Both the position numbers and the translations under genes were made by a program. Below the pieces are notes generated by a model, which saw only the letters and a list, made by a program, of their open reading frames with translations, did not search any database and was not told where the DNA came from. Below, piece after piece: positions 32,487-44,628 of a stretch of 64,000 bases of DNA. Origin of the DNA: Heterobilharzia americana (Eukaryota; Platyhelminthes; Trematoda; Strigeidida; Schistosomatidae); contig OX104132.1 in the NCBI GenBank assembly GCA_944470555.2, positions 20,593,755 through 20,657,754 of the forward strand. Reading direction: 5' to 3'. Every line of letters starts with the position of its first letter. The stretch's first letter is position 1.

Positions 32487-33340
32487 AATCTAATTCCATA
32501 TTAGATAGTGATGTACAGCACACAATGATACGGCAGTATTTACTGGATGACGTTTCGAGCACAAACTATCTTTCATAATCATATCGGAGTAGTCACACAA
32601 ACTTCGACATCTGTTCTTTGTTTTTAGTGGCAGTAAAGTTTTCCATATCTCTGGCATACATGTTGCGTCATTCCTGTTACATGTGTTGGGTGTTGATTCT
32701 ATGAACAAGGACTCAGTATTATGATATGACTATCTGAGATAGCCGTAGTTTGTCAGACTAGTATTAGTACTGGGTGATGATTGAAGGTGAAGGTGGTCGC
32801 TGGTTCGGATCCGGCCACGGTCCAGATTTTCATCTCACCTTCAATCATCACCCAGTATAAAGATTCAGTAATCGATTTTTCTCTCTCTCTCTCTCTCCAC
32901 CTAAATATATTGCAACTAAATGCAACGGCTTTATCCCACACTATTGTGTAGTTGAGTATCAATGCCTACGTTGCAATACCTGGATTTTTTTCTAGACTAT
33001 TGATCTTTCTTGGATCTGTCATTCTACACTCAGTTGAATTTGTATCCTTCGATCATCTAAGCGACCTCGACTAACTAGTTTTACCAATGTATTTGACGTC
33101 ACAATCATCCCATAGTGTCGAATTACACCAATAGGATACTTAAGCTGACAAAATTTATCTCCGTGTGAGATTGTAAGTTTGAATGTCAACTTAGTTCCAG
33201 CTTTGTTGACAACTCCACGTAAAACCTCTGATGTCCATTCACTGCATCATAACACAACGCAAGACGTAGAGTCCTTTCAATTTGTATTCCTGTGACTGTT
33301 CATACTACTGTAGCGTCACACACTTCTCCAGAATCAATAG
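32487..33340 (-). mobile_element. Penelope-like element, 3' part with terminal repeat (relic)
   Basis: Reading on the minus strand, about 33240-32990 encodes in shifted frames 'KLTFKL', 'GVIRHYG' and 'CDVKYIGKT', the latter matching the GIY-YIG endonuclease core (Y-I-G-x-T). It is followed by an untranslated part with a (CT)n run at 32880-32897 and a terminal repeat at 32487-32640 ('attccatattagatagtgat' ... 'ggatgacgtttcgagcac'). The same order is seen at 50150-50741. A family C hairpin (32766-32857) lies inside. Stops and frameshifts make it inactive. Confidence 0.65.
32766..32857. repeat. Family C minimal hairpin
   Basis: Perfect 23-bp inverted arms (32766-32788 and 32835-32857, the latter ending 'caatcatcacccagta') enclose a short box-B-containing loop ('gctggttcggatccggcc'). 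Confidence 0.85.
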
Positions 33341-34050
33341 CCTAGGGTTCGACAAGATTCAACACTGATGCTTACCTTCATAGTTTTATCGGGCTGGCTA
33401 AGCAGTAGGCACATGGTCAAGTATCCACGCCATTTGACGCGATGTTGTGTTACGTTGCATTGCTCGTAATCGACCCTCTAGCCAGCTAGTTTTGGTAAGA
33501 CCTCTCAGATATACTATTTTATCTGGCTACGCTATTGTGTTCTTCTGTCTCACATTCATGGGTATGTTACAAGTAAGAATAATTAGTGGTTGGCCTCTGT
33601 GTCTATCAAGTTCGTTCAAGGACAATTAGTAAACTACTATTACTACCTTGTTCCTGAAGCGTTTTTACAAATTTCTTGAGAAACTTTGGAGAATAATTAT
33701 TGATCAGTATTTTAATGTAAGTCCATTGACAAACGAGGGAGTTTTCTACCTGCATGACATAAATTGACATTTGGATGTTGGATACAGCAATGTGTTGCTT
33801 TCCTGTAGACAATACTATGTAAACCACCATTTTTCTCTTCGTCTAATTTCGCAGTCCAATATGGCTAATTTTCTTCAAACCTCTTCTTACTTGCGAATGA
33901 ACTGGATTCCACTTCTGCCGAGAAGGTGCCAGGAAAATTTCGATATGTTCTGATTTCAAGATAGTGGACATATCATCCACATGTTTTCAAAAAACCTCAT
34001 ATACAGAGACCTCGATGGTGCCTGAATATTCATTATGTTGTAGTTTACTT
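33340..34050. other. Spacer, no recognised gene
   Basis: AT-rich. The frames at 33447-33629, 33606-33830 and 33771-33953 show no motif. Confidence 0.35.
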
Positions 34051-34054
34051 TGTG

Positions 34055-34270
34055 GTATGTATGTATGTATGTATGTATGTATGTATGTATGTATGTATGT
34101 ATGTATGTATGTATGTATGTATGTATGTATGTATGTATGTATGTATGTATGTATGTATGTATGTATGTATGTATGTATGTATGTATGTATGTATGTATGT
34201 ATGTATGTATGTATGTATGTATGTATGTATGTATGTATGTATGTATGTATGTATGTATGTATGTATGTAT
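34055..34270 (+). repeat. (GTAT)n tetranucleotide array, ~54 units
   Basis: 216 bp of uninterrupted GTAT/ATAC repeat. It creates artificial open frames in several phases on both strands (repeating Y-V-C-M or I-H-T-Y), none of which is a gene. Confidence 0.98.
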
Positions 34271-34504
34271 ATGTGGCTTGTTTCTGACATTCAACTTTAA
34301 CTTTGGTTGCTTATGAGTATTATCGTGAGTTATCATTCAGTTCAACATTTTTCATCGATCGCTAAACAGCAAGATGGACTCAACATTTATCATCCCATTT
34401 TGCTCGTTTATTTCACGTTTTTTGTTAATATGGGTTCGTTTTAGACGGTTAAATCAAATTTGGATCTGTATGACATGATAATGAATTGTATGAAGATGTT
34501 AATT

Positions 34505-34800
34505 GATAGACAGTGGCTAGCAGTGGAATCCTTCGTATTTGTTACTCGTCAAGTGGATGTGCCTGTCATCCAATAGGTGATATTGTCCCTATTGAGAATC
34601 GAACCCAGCATCCATAGCTTCAATACCGAAGCATTACTGTCTAAACCAGTGAGTGATGACAGCTACCAAAGCTGGTACATATAGCTGACGAGTCCCAAAT
34701 GGAATGAAACGTGCATCCTGGATTCCGCTACTAGCCACTATCCATAATGGAATTCATCACTGAAAATACAGGTAACAAACATCAAGGCATCCGTACATCT
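34505..34800. repeat. Family A retroposon, divergent inverted pair
   Basis: Left outer end 'gtggctagcagtggaatcc' (34513-34531) and right outer end 'ggattccgctactagccac' (34720-34738), with tail to about 34800. The plus hammerhead at 34675-34726 has CUGACGAG, GUCC...GGAAU, GAAA and C17. Stem I pairs poorly close to the core, and stem II closes with a G-U pair. The left one has lost most of its core. Confidence 0.7.
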
Positions 34801-35965
34801 GCTTACATGTCAATAGTGATCAATCATTTGGATCCAATCATTTTGCATGAAACTTTATAGATCGATCGATCGGTCAGTTGATTGATCCCAGTTATTAATC
34901 TGGTAACATAGATAGGATATAGTTCATGCATTTTGTCAGATTTAATGGACATAAACAGGCAAACATTAGACAATATTCTGTTCTTATGTTGATTTCGATT
35001 ATTAGCCATGAATGTTTCACCATCAGCACTGGAGTGAGTGCAAATGAAACTAGAGAGCACTGGAAAGGAGTGGCTAGAGTAATTTAGAACACTTATATTA
35101 TGGTGGAGATCGAAGGAAGCAATGTGAATCTCATCTGTTACATTATTTTAACATTACTCTAGATAGCAGACAAATTAGTCAGGATCAGTTGGAATACGCA
35201 TAAAACTATTTTACAATACATGATCAAGTCATCGGTTTATCAGTTATTCTTATTCTTTGAACAGATTCAAACATCGGTTGCCTCGAGGTTACAGGTGCAC
35301 CTTACTGACGAGTGGCAACAACAACAAAAAGAGACCTATTATGAAGTTGGGCTTCTTACTGATTCCCTCCAACCAACTAAAAACCATGAAAAAGCACTAC
35401 AGTGGTAAACCCCTTTGCTTGGTGACCACATTTCACAGTTGATCGATAAAATTCAGTCTGCAATCACAACTATATAACATGAGATTAGTTGCTCTCAGGT
35501 GAATAATTAATGTGTGCAAGCTAGTCTATACAGGAAGTCAATCACAGGTTAAATAGCTCATTGCCAACATCGTCGACTGTAACGCTGTGTAACTCATGTT
35601 CGAATCTCAGACAGATATGTCTTGCTGACAAGCGACAGCAAGCATAAACTCCATGTCAAGCAGATCTTCCTCACGATTGTCTCCATTCAACTTATATGAA
35701 TACAGAGTTGAAGATAAAGGATCCATTCATAAGAAGTATATTGTAGTGATGATTTATCCATTCAACAACTGTTTTATTGGTTCAGCCTGTCGATATTCGA
35801 TACATTTGATGCACTTTGAAGAGGTAAAACAGTATAACTCCTGAAGTTATGCAGGTGTATTGTATTGCTAATCACACATTACACAGTGACAAATTATCAT
35901 TTATTCTAATCTCTTGTGTCAAAGGAATATCATTTGACTATCTGAGTGACATAGTCGTGGATTGG
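34800..35965. other. AT-rich spacer
   Basis: No recognised repeat or gene. A faint box-B-like 'gttcgaatctc' is near 35600. Confidence 0.35.
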
Positions 35966-35969
35966 CAGA

Positions 35970-36205
35970 CTTGTATTTATACTGAATGATGATTGAAGAT
36001 GAAATTAAAATTTCAAACGCTGCTGGGTTCAAACCAGCGACCATCAGGTTTCCGACTCATTGCTCTACCAACTGAGTTACGAGTTCCGATCACTGACCAC
36101 ATTGTTTACTTCACTTCAGTTGGCAGAGCATCAGGGCCCGAAACCCGGCGGTTCGAATCCAGTTGTGGTCCAAATGTTTATTGCATCTTCAATTATCACC
36201 CAGTT
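35970..36205. repeat. Family C tRNA-like retroposon, divergent pair
   Basis: The minus tRNA-like unit at about 36028-36100 has a strong T-arm hairpin (GCUGG/CCAGC around UUUGAAC) and a D-arm-like 'actcagttggtagagc'. The plus unit at about 36115-36175 has 'cagttggcagagcatc' and box B 'ggttcgaatcc'. Both ends carry the family terminus ('tgatgattgaagatgaaa' and 'caattatcacccagtta'). No acceptor stem can be drawn, so these are not working tRNA genes. Confidence 0.7.
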
Positions 36206-36239
36206 AGAAGAATACTTTAGGTCAATTATGCAATGTTAG

Positions 36240-36375
36240 CACTATGCTAAGAGATTCAGCAACGTGGTGTTGATGGTTTGAGGTGATTGGTATGCGGCTC
36301 AGCTTGACACAACTTCAGACATTCGAACCCTCATCACCCAGTGGTGAACTCTATGAGGTCACTACTGATATGTTT
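36240..36375 (-). repeat. Family D-like tRNA relic
   Basis: Minus-strand box B 'gagggttcgaatgtc' with the flanking 'catcacccagtggtgaactc' shared with other D units. No hammerhead core is left. Confidence 0.45.
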
Positions 36376-36379
36376 GGGC

Positions 36380-36985
36380 TACAACTACCCCTATGGTAAG
36401 CTTTGATTGATTCTAATCAAAGGGTGGAGGCAATCAACCCTGAAACTGAGGAAAATACAGTTTTTTTTCATCTTTACATCCAGATTTGATGCTGCAAACA
36501 GCATGATGAACACACATGTAAAACATGAACGTCTATCTGACAGTTGATTCCAAGTATCCATTAAAATGGCTGCTATGTCTCTCATACACCATAGGAACAA
36601 TAATAAGTGTTTGGTTAAAACCACATGTTCCTGTTGTAATATACAAAATAAAATTGACCATTAGTAAATTCTGTCTTGAAAACTCTATTCACCAAAAAAA
36701 AAACTTTTATACGATTATGAAGTTGACTGTACAGAAATTATTAATTAAAAGATACCCACTGAGTTCCAGCTTATTTGTTTACTAGAAAAGGTTACAGGTT
36801 GTGAATAACTATGGTAACAAAGATGACCTAGTTGATAGATGGACACAGAATTGAAAATGAAATAAACATTTTTGAAGGAAACTTGAACAATGTATACATG
36901 ATGTCATGATGATTACTTGAAACAATTATATCATGAACAGATAGATTGAATACCGATAAGGAATGACAGGGAAACATCAACATTA
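36380..36985. other. AT-rich spacer
   Basis: No recognised gene. The 86-codon frame at 36525-36785 has no motif. Confidence 0.35.
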
Positions 36986-36991
36986 ATCTGA

Positions 36992-37389
<398 letters not shown>

Positions 37390-37390
<1 letters not shown>

Positions 37391-38505
37391 GTAGGTTTGC
37401 ATAGTCAATTCATTTCAATGTGGTGTATTGTGTTGCTAGTGTGATTGGCGTATGCGGCATATTGGTACTGGGTTTTGGTACAAGCATGTGTAAAAGTATT
37501 ATTTCTTATAATAATAATCATAATATTAACTTCATGTTTGAATGTCTTTACAGGTCACCCCTGCAAGTAATGAAATGATGTTTTATTTGACAGGGTAGTT
37601 TATCATAAAATACGGATACTCAATTGTCTATCTCATATGTTGTTAGGGTGGTCTTTGAAGTCACCCGATGGATGTTCTTAATCGAAGATATTATTTTTTT
37701 TGTTTCCCTGTTGTTTCCATGCTATAGTATAATGTTTCTACATGAGCCTGTTGTCATGTCTCTCTCTCTCTGGTCCAATCTGTTTACGTTTAAAATTTTT
37801 AAAAAAATTCACAAAGGTGTGTTTTTCACAATTCAACATATCTATGGCGTAAACAAGCTAGTGATAAGTCGTTCTGTATAGTTGCTATGTTACTATTGTG
37901 TGATCACATTTCTCTTGTTTATTTCTTTTAATATATAAGCCCTGAAGCAAAACACTTTTACAAAACACAAAGCCCATCTCAAATGTATGTAAGGGCGTGT
38001 TCTAATTGGATATGTGTCTCTACCTTCTGCCTTTTCAGTACTCTCCTAATTTAGACTAACATCAACGTTGCACTTTAATCAACGTGGGGATGTATCCAAC
38101 ATTGAGCTTTGCTTCTCAAACGTATTAGTCACCTGTAAACGTGACAATATAATTAGCATGTCAACAAGATCTAATATTTTCTCATGTTTTATTTAACAAT
38201 TGAGGGAAATGTCTTTCCTCAACCCTTCACTCACCTGCACCCCTATCCGAAAAAACTTAGTTTTATTACAGTTAATATCTCCCCCCCCCCAACTTTGAAA
38301 ATCATGTTAACTGAGCTCCTATGCAACGAACAACTGCGAGTTATTATCTGTTGTTTCCTCTAATGATTCTAAACACCACCCTAGCAACTGCTGTTATGAT
38401 CAATTATGTTTCACTATTTTGTCTAGAAAGGCGGTTTTCCATAAAATAAACGCAATTGGCTGTCTTAGCAGTTCTAGAGTTATAGTTTCGCTTCACCTAC
38501 CGAGG
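37390..38505. other. AT-rich spacer
   Basis: No recognised gene. There is a C10 run near 38280. The 85-codon frame at 37624-37881 is hydrophobic but has no known motif. Confidence 0.35.
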
Positions 38506-38522
38506 TTTGAGCAGCCTAGGTA

Positions 38523-38854
38523 TTATTATTATTATTAGTCCCTTAGGTTCCTAGTGGAACATAGGGCTTCAGTAGCACGTCTCCAGTGAACTCTGTTCTC
38601 CAAAATCTTTTGAACCTCGTTCCACGACAGCCCACAACCTCTCATTTCCTCCTCGCACGACCTCCTCCATGTCACCCTCACCTCGGACGTCCAACTCGTC
38701 GCTTCCCATGGGGATTCCACTCGAGTGACTGGCCTGACGCGTGATGTCCTCAGTCGGCCTTCTCAGTGCATGCCCAATCCATCTCCACTTCCTCCCAGTG
38801 CATATTTGTTGCGTGATAGGTTCTTGGTTGGTTCGTTCTCAGAGTTCCCTGTTA
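38523..38854 (-). mobile_element. Main non-LTR element, 5'-truncated copy (subfamily 1)
   Basis: About 330 bp of 3' end with a (TAA)n tail, bounded by an 11-bp target-site duplication 'cagcctaggta' (38512-38522 and 38855-38865). Its minus frame 38535-38720 still encodes 'VTWRRSCEEEMRGCGLSW', identical over this stretch to the complete copy apart from small indels upstream, so it is fairly young. Confidence 0.93.
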
Positions 38855-38869
38855 CAGCCTAGGTAGCAT

Positions 38870-39155
38870 CATCAATAACTCTCAAACAATAGATGTAATT
38901 CATTGCCTACTACATGTTTCTAGAGTGCATTCCATCTGTGTAGTTGTTGAGCAGGTTTTTAAAGTTACTCGTTTCCTATCATGATGAATCGAAGTGTTTA
39001 GCTTGGACTTTCTTCAATAAAGCTCCTGTATCGGTCTTCTAGTAACCGAAGTATCCGTCAAATTAGCTTGGTGGTATGACAACTGCCTAGTGGACACCAA
39101 ATTGTCATTTTAAGTTATTACACAACCGGCGTCTGTCAATCTGGTATTACCGATA
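38870..39155. other. Short spacer
   Basis: Nothing recognised. Confidence 0.3.
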
Positions 39156-39159
39156 CGTA

Positions 39160-39330
39160 ATATTGGTTGAAGGCGGAATAATTACCTAAGTCGTCATAGG
39201 AATCGAGCCAGTGGTCTCTAGGTTGCTAAGCCGGTTCTCTGCGGACTAAAACACGACATTCATCTGCTGACCAGATTTGAATCTCACTTAAATCGCATTG
39301 ATGGTTTTCATCAAACTGTTATATGATATG
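39160..39330. repeat. Family C tRNA-like relic
   Basis: 'gaatcgagccagtggtct', 'gctaagccggttctctgcgg' and the family middle ('atggttttcatcaaactgtt'). Confidence 0.45.
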
Positions 39331-39334
39331 CCTC

Positions 39335-39765
39335 ATCAGCTGAAGTGGTATATTGCGTACTGCCTGCTTGAATTCGAACTCCATACCATAAACTTTGGTC
39401 TAGGCTGATGGTAGTACCGAAAGCCTTTATTTAGGTCTTTGTGATCGAGTCTGACTAGACTCGGCTTATACTACACCCGATCAGAGAAAAGTTGTCAGTT
39501 CACATCCTGACGCCAGATTGCCTTCTAAACAAGGGACTTCTTACTGAACACTATTCAGTCTCAGGTACTCGATCAAGTTTCATCAGATCATGTGATTATT
39601 TGCATACCCCCACAGATATTTGCAAACTACTTATGAGTAGATTGAAAATAATACCCACCATTTTAATAATAAACAAAATAAAGATTATGCCTCTAAATTC
39701 AGCATTGAATGATGCGTAAATCTTCAAGTCACAATTTCGTGATGACCTTGTCAACAATCTATAAG
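39335..39765. other. AT-rich spacer
   Basis: No motif in the 75-codon frame 39492-39719. Confidence 0.3.
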
Positions 39766-39769
39766 TTTA

Positions 39770-40400
39770 TTGCATTCAACAGCTGTTTTTTCCTTAGCAG
39801 TGCATACTCGTGACCCCTCATGGGTTCGAACACACAACCTTCAAATTCTACGGCTAACACATTGTCTTTAAGCAACTGGATCGGGGTTAACAGGTTCACA
39901 TTTTTCCACTTCTGTCAGTCAGCGATATAATGTTACCCTCACATCCTACATGGTTTGTCAAACAGGTCACAACTTCTTACTAGAATTTCTGTGAATCTCA
40001 TCTCGAAGTATATCACATAAGTTGACCTCAATTTTCCCTCCATATGTTACATAATCTGTTAGCTAATGATACCACCCCGTATATTCTTCCACTAACCCCT
40101 GAAAATTTTCATGTTCAGAATGGTAATTCTTAAGAAAACGTATAAAATCTGTTCCGTTAATGATTTTCATCGAAGTATGAAAAGCAAGATTTTCATAGTG
40201 TCTATTGGTTTCGCTACTTCTCCTCAGCTGCAACCAGACTAAAATAAATAAATACACAATTGTATTTTGAAGTTTGCAGAGATTTATTTATTGATTTTAG
40301 GTTGTATTTATTCATCACGGACTAATACCCCTTAGTGTGGGAGTGTTGGGCAGTCGTTTCATCCCATTAACATAGAACTCTTCAGCAGTACACACCAATA
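39770..40400. repeat. Family B retroposon, two degraded arms
   Basis: 39770-40060 holds a minus tRNA-like part ('gggttcgaacacacaacctt') and the spacer. 40300-40400 holds a head ('ttcatcacggactaatac') and a minus hammerhead remnant (about 40326-40375) with core CUGAAGAG and GAAA, but position 16.1 no longer pairs. The AT-rich DNA between them shows nothing else. Confidence 0.55.
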
Positions 40401-41420
40401 ACCATGAACCAATAAAAAACAACCCAGAGAGGAAAATTTCCTTTCCGACAAATGATTTTCAAACGCTAGTCATCATAATCATAGTTACAACAAAATGTAT
40501 ACCCATTAATGGCTAATGGGCCAATATAAAGTCATAGGGTGATGAAAAATCGCTTACAGGATCGTAGTAAATAAACCGTAAAATAAGTAAACTGTCTTAA
40601 GGAGATTACGACCAAGGTAAAATTAGAAATTCAATATACCTCCTTTGAATAGGAACATCAAACTCGTATCGTTGGATTGCCAGAGCTTCTGCTGTGTTGA
40701 AGCGGTGAAAATGCACTTCCTTTGAAGTATTTACCTTCAATTTATCGATAACTCATGAAGCACTGTGCTCAAGAATCAAGCTGTTGATGGCTTTACACTG
40801 TCCTTCAGAGAGCTATGCAGGATAAAGTTCTGAGATGTATTTGGATAGAGCATGATTTGTGCAACTATGGTAACCAGTTTTACAAGAGCAGATGAATTGG
40901 TAAACACACATCAAGGTGATCCAAAGTGATACACTGTCGAATCAGTTGTTGACTAGAGAAAAAAAATCCTAAGCTCAATGGAAAAGAAGGTCGTCTTCAG
41001 TACTTCACACAATCGATTCGTCAGTATCTGTATCAAGGTATCTCACATGAATCCAATATTCATAAATAATCACTTCTTCGGGATCGTAGGGCTTCCTTCT
41101 TTGAAATTCTCAGGCTTCATTTCTCTTTCAATCATTCTTCAATGGAGAATCATTCTTGACAAAGAATCTTCGAAGTATTTCCACCTCCTGATTCACTGGA
41201 TCATCGAAATAACTTCTTCGAATTCTCGTCTATTGTCCATGAGTAAGATTTCTTTTCTTCACTGATGGAATTCAGTTTTGAAAAGTTGTATACTGTCACT
41301 TCTAGATTTGCTTTCTGTAAATCAATCATCTGAAGGAACTATCATGTCTTCTTCTCAATCAAACCTCCAGTAATTCGAATTCTCAGTTCATTTTAGTTAC
41401 CATGGTAAATTTAATTGACT
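40400..41420. other. AT-rich spacer
   Basis: The 95-codon frame 40978-41265 has no recognised motif. No repeat was recognised. Confidence 0.35.
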
Positions 41421-41431
41421 TATGACATTCA

Positions 41432-42554
41432 TTGTTGCCTCAACACTACGGAGTGCCACAAATCATGCCACATGCCAAGTGATCCATAATGGAAAGCTCA
41501 GTGACACCTTTGAAGTGAAGATGAGAAGGAGTAAGACAAGGCTGCCTACCATCACCCATGATTGTGGTGGACTGGACTGAATGATGCAGTGAAGAGTGAG
41601 GAGCGAGAAGAGGGGGATACACTGGCTGGACCGATGAAATGACCCCATGAGAAGATTTGGATTTCGCCAACGATGATGATCTGTGTCCATTGTCTTGTCA
41701 CACACAGTCGAAGATCTCCAGGCGGAAACTGACAAGTTGACAGAAGAGGCAGGGCAGGTCAGGGCAGGACAGGGCATCGAAGACGGGACTGTCTTCAAGT
41801 GAATGTAGAGAAGACAGAGGTAGAGGTGATGAAGATATCCAACCAACAATAGCATCAACAACAAGAGGCACCAATTACCACTAGCGGGAGAAAGCAAAAC
41901 GAAGTAGTCTATTTCACCTACCTAGTCAGGCAGTATCCTTTCAACTACAGGTGGTGGCACAGACACGGATGAGGATGTCAAAGCAGCCAGGATCGGAAAG
42001 ACAACAAGACAGGCGTTCACAAATCTGAAATCAGTGTGGAGATCTACTGCACTCAGCACAATAAACAAGATCGGGATTTTCAACATTAATGTCAGTCAAG
42101 TCAGTGTTTCTATGTGATGGTTCAGAAACTTGGAGTGTCACGAAAAGTATTTCCAACAAACTACAAACATTGATCAACAGCTGCTGCATACGCTCACTGG
42201 ATACTGAGGATGGCGATGAGATGGCCAGAATAATAAGAATAAGCAACAAGGAACTGTGGTAAAGAACTAATCAACAACCAAAAGGAGGATGTGGAGATGG
42301 ATTGGATTTGGCATACACTGAGAAGATCAACTGAGGACATACTGAGTCAGAACAGGCCGTCGAGTGAAATGCGGAAGGGAAAGGACGAGTTGGGCATGTG
42401 AAGCGAGGGTTACATGGAGGAGATGGTTTGAGGAGGAAATGAAAACTTGTGGGCAGTGGTGCAGCGAGGTTGAGGAGACTACAGAGAAGAGAGGGGAATG
42501 GAGACATACTACTTATGTGGTATGTTCCACTAGGAAACCACAGGAAAAATAATA
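41432..42554 (+). mobile_element. Main non-LTR element, 5'-truncated copy (subfamily 2)
   Basis: Begins within the RT gene ('caacactacggagtgccaca') and runs to the short TAA tail. A 10-bp target-site duplication 'atgacattca' lies at 41422-41431 and 42555-42564. Motif C survives only as a drifted 'GFRQRC'-type reading in a broken frame. A local G-rich duplication ('gcagggcaggtcagggcagg', about 41747-41766) is specific to this copy. It is not coding. Confidence 0.92.
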
Positions 42555-42564
42555 ATGACATTCA

Positions 42565-42975
42565 CTGTACTTTTTTAGTCTTTATTCAAAGTTATTAATC
42601 ACCTCACAGATGATGAATGTATCATCCAAATATCTCTTATAAAGATGAAACTGATTTATCAATGAGCATAATCAGCTAGGACAGGAATCAATGATGAATT
42701 TATTCCTACTTCATACGTTTATTGGTAAAGTAAATTGAATGTTGAGAAGAATTTTCTACTGATCCACTTTGACAATTCAATATTCAGAGTAAACTCAAAT
42801 TTCAATGACAGAAAAACTGATAACCACTAATGTTTCTCAATATAATGTGGTAAAACTGATTTTTAATTCAAACCTCCCCCCCCGTTTATAAACTTATTGA
42901 TTAAATGGTTACTGTCGAACAGAATGCCAACAAAATGAAACCATTTTTTATCGATTTCATTGTTTTATTTATTCA
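42565..42975. other. AT-rich spacer
   Basis: Nothing recognised. There is a C8 run near 42877. Confidence 0.3.
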
Positions 42976-43083
42976 TTATAATGGTAGATGTATTTTTGAG
43001 ATGAATGGGGATTTTTATTTATTTTAGAAGTAGTATTCATCATGGACTGACGTCAGTTGGGGAACCATTGAAACCAACTGGGA

Positions 43084-43132
43084 GCACTCGACAACTGTTT
43101 CGTCCCACTAGTATGGGATTCCTCAGCAGTAT
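43084..43132 (-). ncRNA. Hammerhead ribozyme motif, family B (left arm)
   Basis: Minus strand: CUGAGGAA core with stem II AUCCCAUACUAGUGGGAC (outermost pair A-C lost), GAAA, stem III ACA/UGU-like with a two-base loop, and C17. Stem I 'AUACUG' against 'GAGUGC' is partly paired. Confidence 0.65.
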
Positions 43133-43303
43133 GCAACCACAACCCAGCTAGGTATTTAACTCAGAACCTTCAGGTTTTAAGGCGAACGCGTTTACCACTG
43201 AGAACTTGGAAATTGTGAACTACTGGAAACCGACTCAGTGGTTAACGCTTCCGCCGTAAAACCTGAAGGTTCTGACTTCGATCCATAGCCAGGTCGTGGG
43301 TGC

Positions 43304-43352
43304 ATACTGCTGAGGAGTCCCATACTAGTGGGACGAAACAGTTGTCAAGTGC
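43304..43352 (+). ncRNA. Hammerhead ribozyme motif, family B (right arm)
   Basis: CUGAGGA core, stem II GUCCCAUACUAGUGGGAC (six pairs), GAAA, stem III ACA/UGU, C17. Stem I has a mismatch next to the core (G against A) and a U-G pair further out. The core is intact. Confidence 0.75.
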
Positions 43353-43424
43353 TCCCAGTTGGTTTCAATGGTTCCCCAACTGACGTCAGTCCATGATGAA
43401 TACTACTTATAATGGTAGATGTTT

Positions 43425-44025
43425 AAAAAAACACAGATAGTATTGCTCACGTGTTCAAAATATCAATTTATTATCTATATGAATAATTGTACTGGTAAAC
43501 ACATATGCAAATAGTAACAATAGACGATGTATCTTTTATCTTTTGGTGTTATACAGACTAAGATTTTAATAAGCAAATATCTGGTGCATAAAATTCGATC
43601 TAGTGTAGATACTTTAGTAAATTGTAACTTCTTGAGGGTTGCTTTTCTGTTGAACAGTTTATCATTTGCTCAGATTCCACACTGTACATATCTATATGTT
43701 TCTCCATAGAACTGCAAGGGACACCCCCTTTCAGTTAACAGATTTCGAAACATACCTTCTTCTAGTTCTTCATGTAACTAGATGTGTTCTCTATTCTGAT
43801 AAATATGAACCTCTTGCTTGTAAATCATGAATAATAAGGTACTTGAACTGAATTGGTTATACTGATTGATCGCTTCAAAGTAACCAATTCCATATTATCC
43901 AGTCTGAAACAGACAGTGAAATTTTGTCAGTACTTACGACTGAACAATCTCTCAGACTATTTGACTGACTCGAATCAGGAGATTCAAAGTTACCGAAGCG
44001 TCATTCTACCAACTGTGCTAAGAGT
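43425..44025. other. AT-rich spacer
   Basis: No recognised gene. The 60- and 87-codon frames carry no motif. Confidence 0.3.
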
Positions 44026-44029
44026 CAAT

Positions 44030-44345
44030 TATTTTGGGGGTATTATTCATCACGAACTGAAGTTAATTGGCGAACCAAATCCTACTATACGACCCCTCAA
44101 TAGTACACTCCTATGACCACCTCAGGCGTCGAACTTATGATTTGCAGGTCTTAAGGCGAATGAGTTAAGCATTCAGTCACTGGATCGGATTTTAATAGTC
44201 CACGATGTAGTACGACAATTCACCATGATCTTCAGTTGACATCCGCCTCGCCTTCACATCTGAGGAGTCTCATAAAACGATGAAACATTTATCCAATGAT
44301 CCCAAGTTTTCAGTGATTTTTCAACTAATATTACTCTGTGATAAA
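44030..44345. repeat. Family B retroposon, degraded fold-back pair
   Basis: Left head 'attattcatcacgaactgaa', minus tRNA-like relic near 44110-44165, and a plus relic with 'tctgaggagtctcataaaac' (44262-44281) and 'gatgaaacatttatcc'. The ribozyme core is kept but stem II is not paired. Confidence 0.55.
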
Positions 44346-44628
44346 ATCTCCATAAACATTTTGTATCAAACTGTTGTTGAGTGATCAAAATTGAATATTC
44401 AGATTGTGGAACAAGATGGGTTGAATCTTTCCACGTACACCGTTGATTAATTCAACCTTGAACTAGGAAAACGACTGACTGTTCAGTGTTTGTATGACTT
44501 TGATCTGCTTGAAGAAACCTACACATCCGTATGATTAACTCCCAACTATTCATCTTATTAAGCAGTCTATTTCAAGTTGTTATTCATTGTAGACTGACAT
44601 CAGTTGGAAGAACATAGGAAACATGCGA

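Larger units (their letters stand above)
42992..43406. repeat. Family B retroposon, compact fold-back pair with target-site duplication
   Basis: Direct repeats of 16 bp, 'ttataatggtagatgt', lie at 42976-42991 and 43407-43422. Between them is a near-perfect inverted pair (43028-43212 and about 43220-43406). The left end starts with the family tail ('gggatttttatttatttt'). tRNA-like boxes: 'gacttcgatccatag' (right), 'tgagttaaatacc' (left, minus; drifted). Confidence 0.9.

Noticed and set aside
33956..34336. Overlapping open frames with repeating Y-V-C-M or I-H-T-Y on both strands
   Set aside because: All are produced by the GTAT tetranucleotide array.
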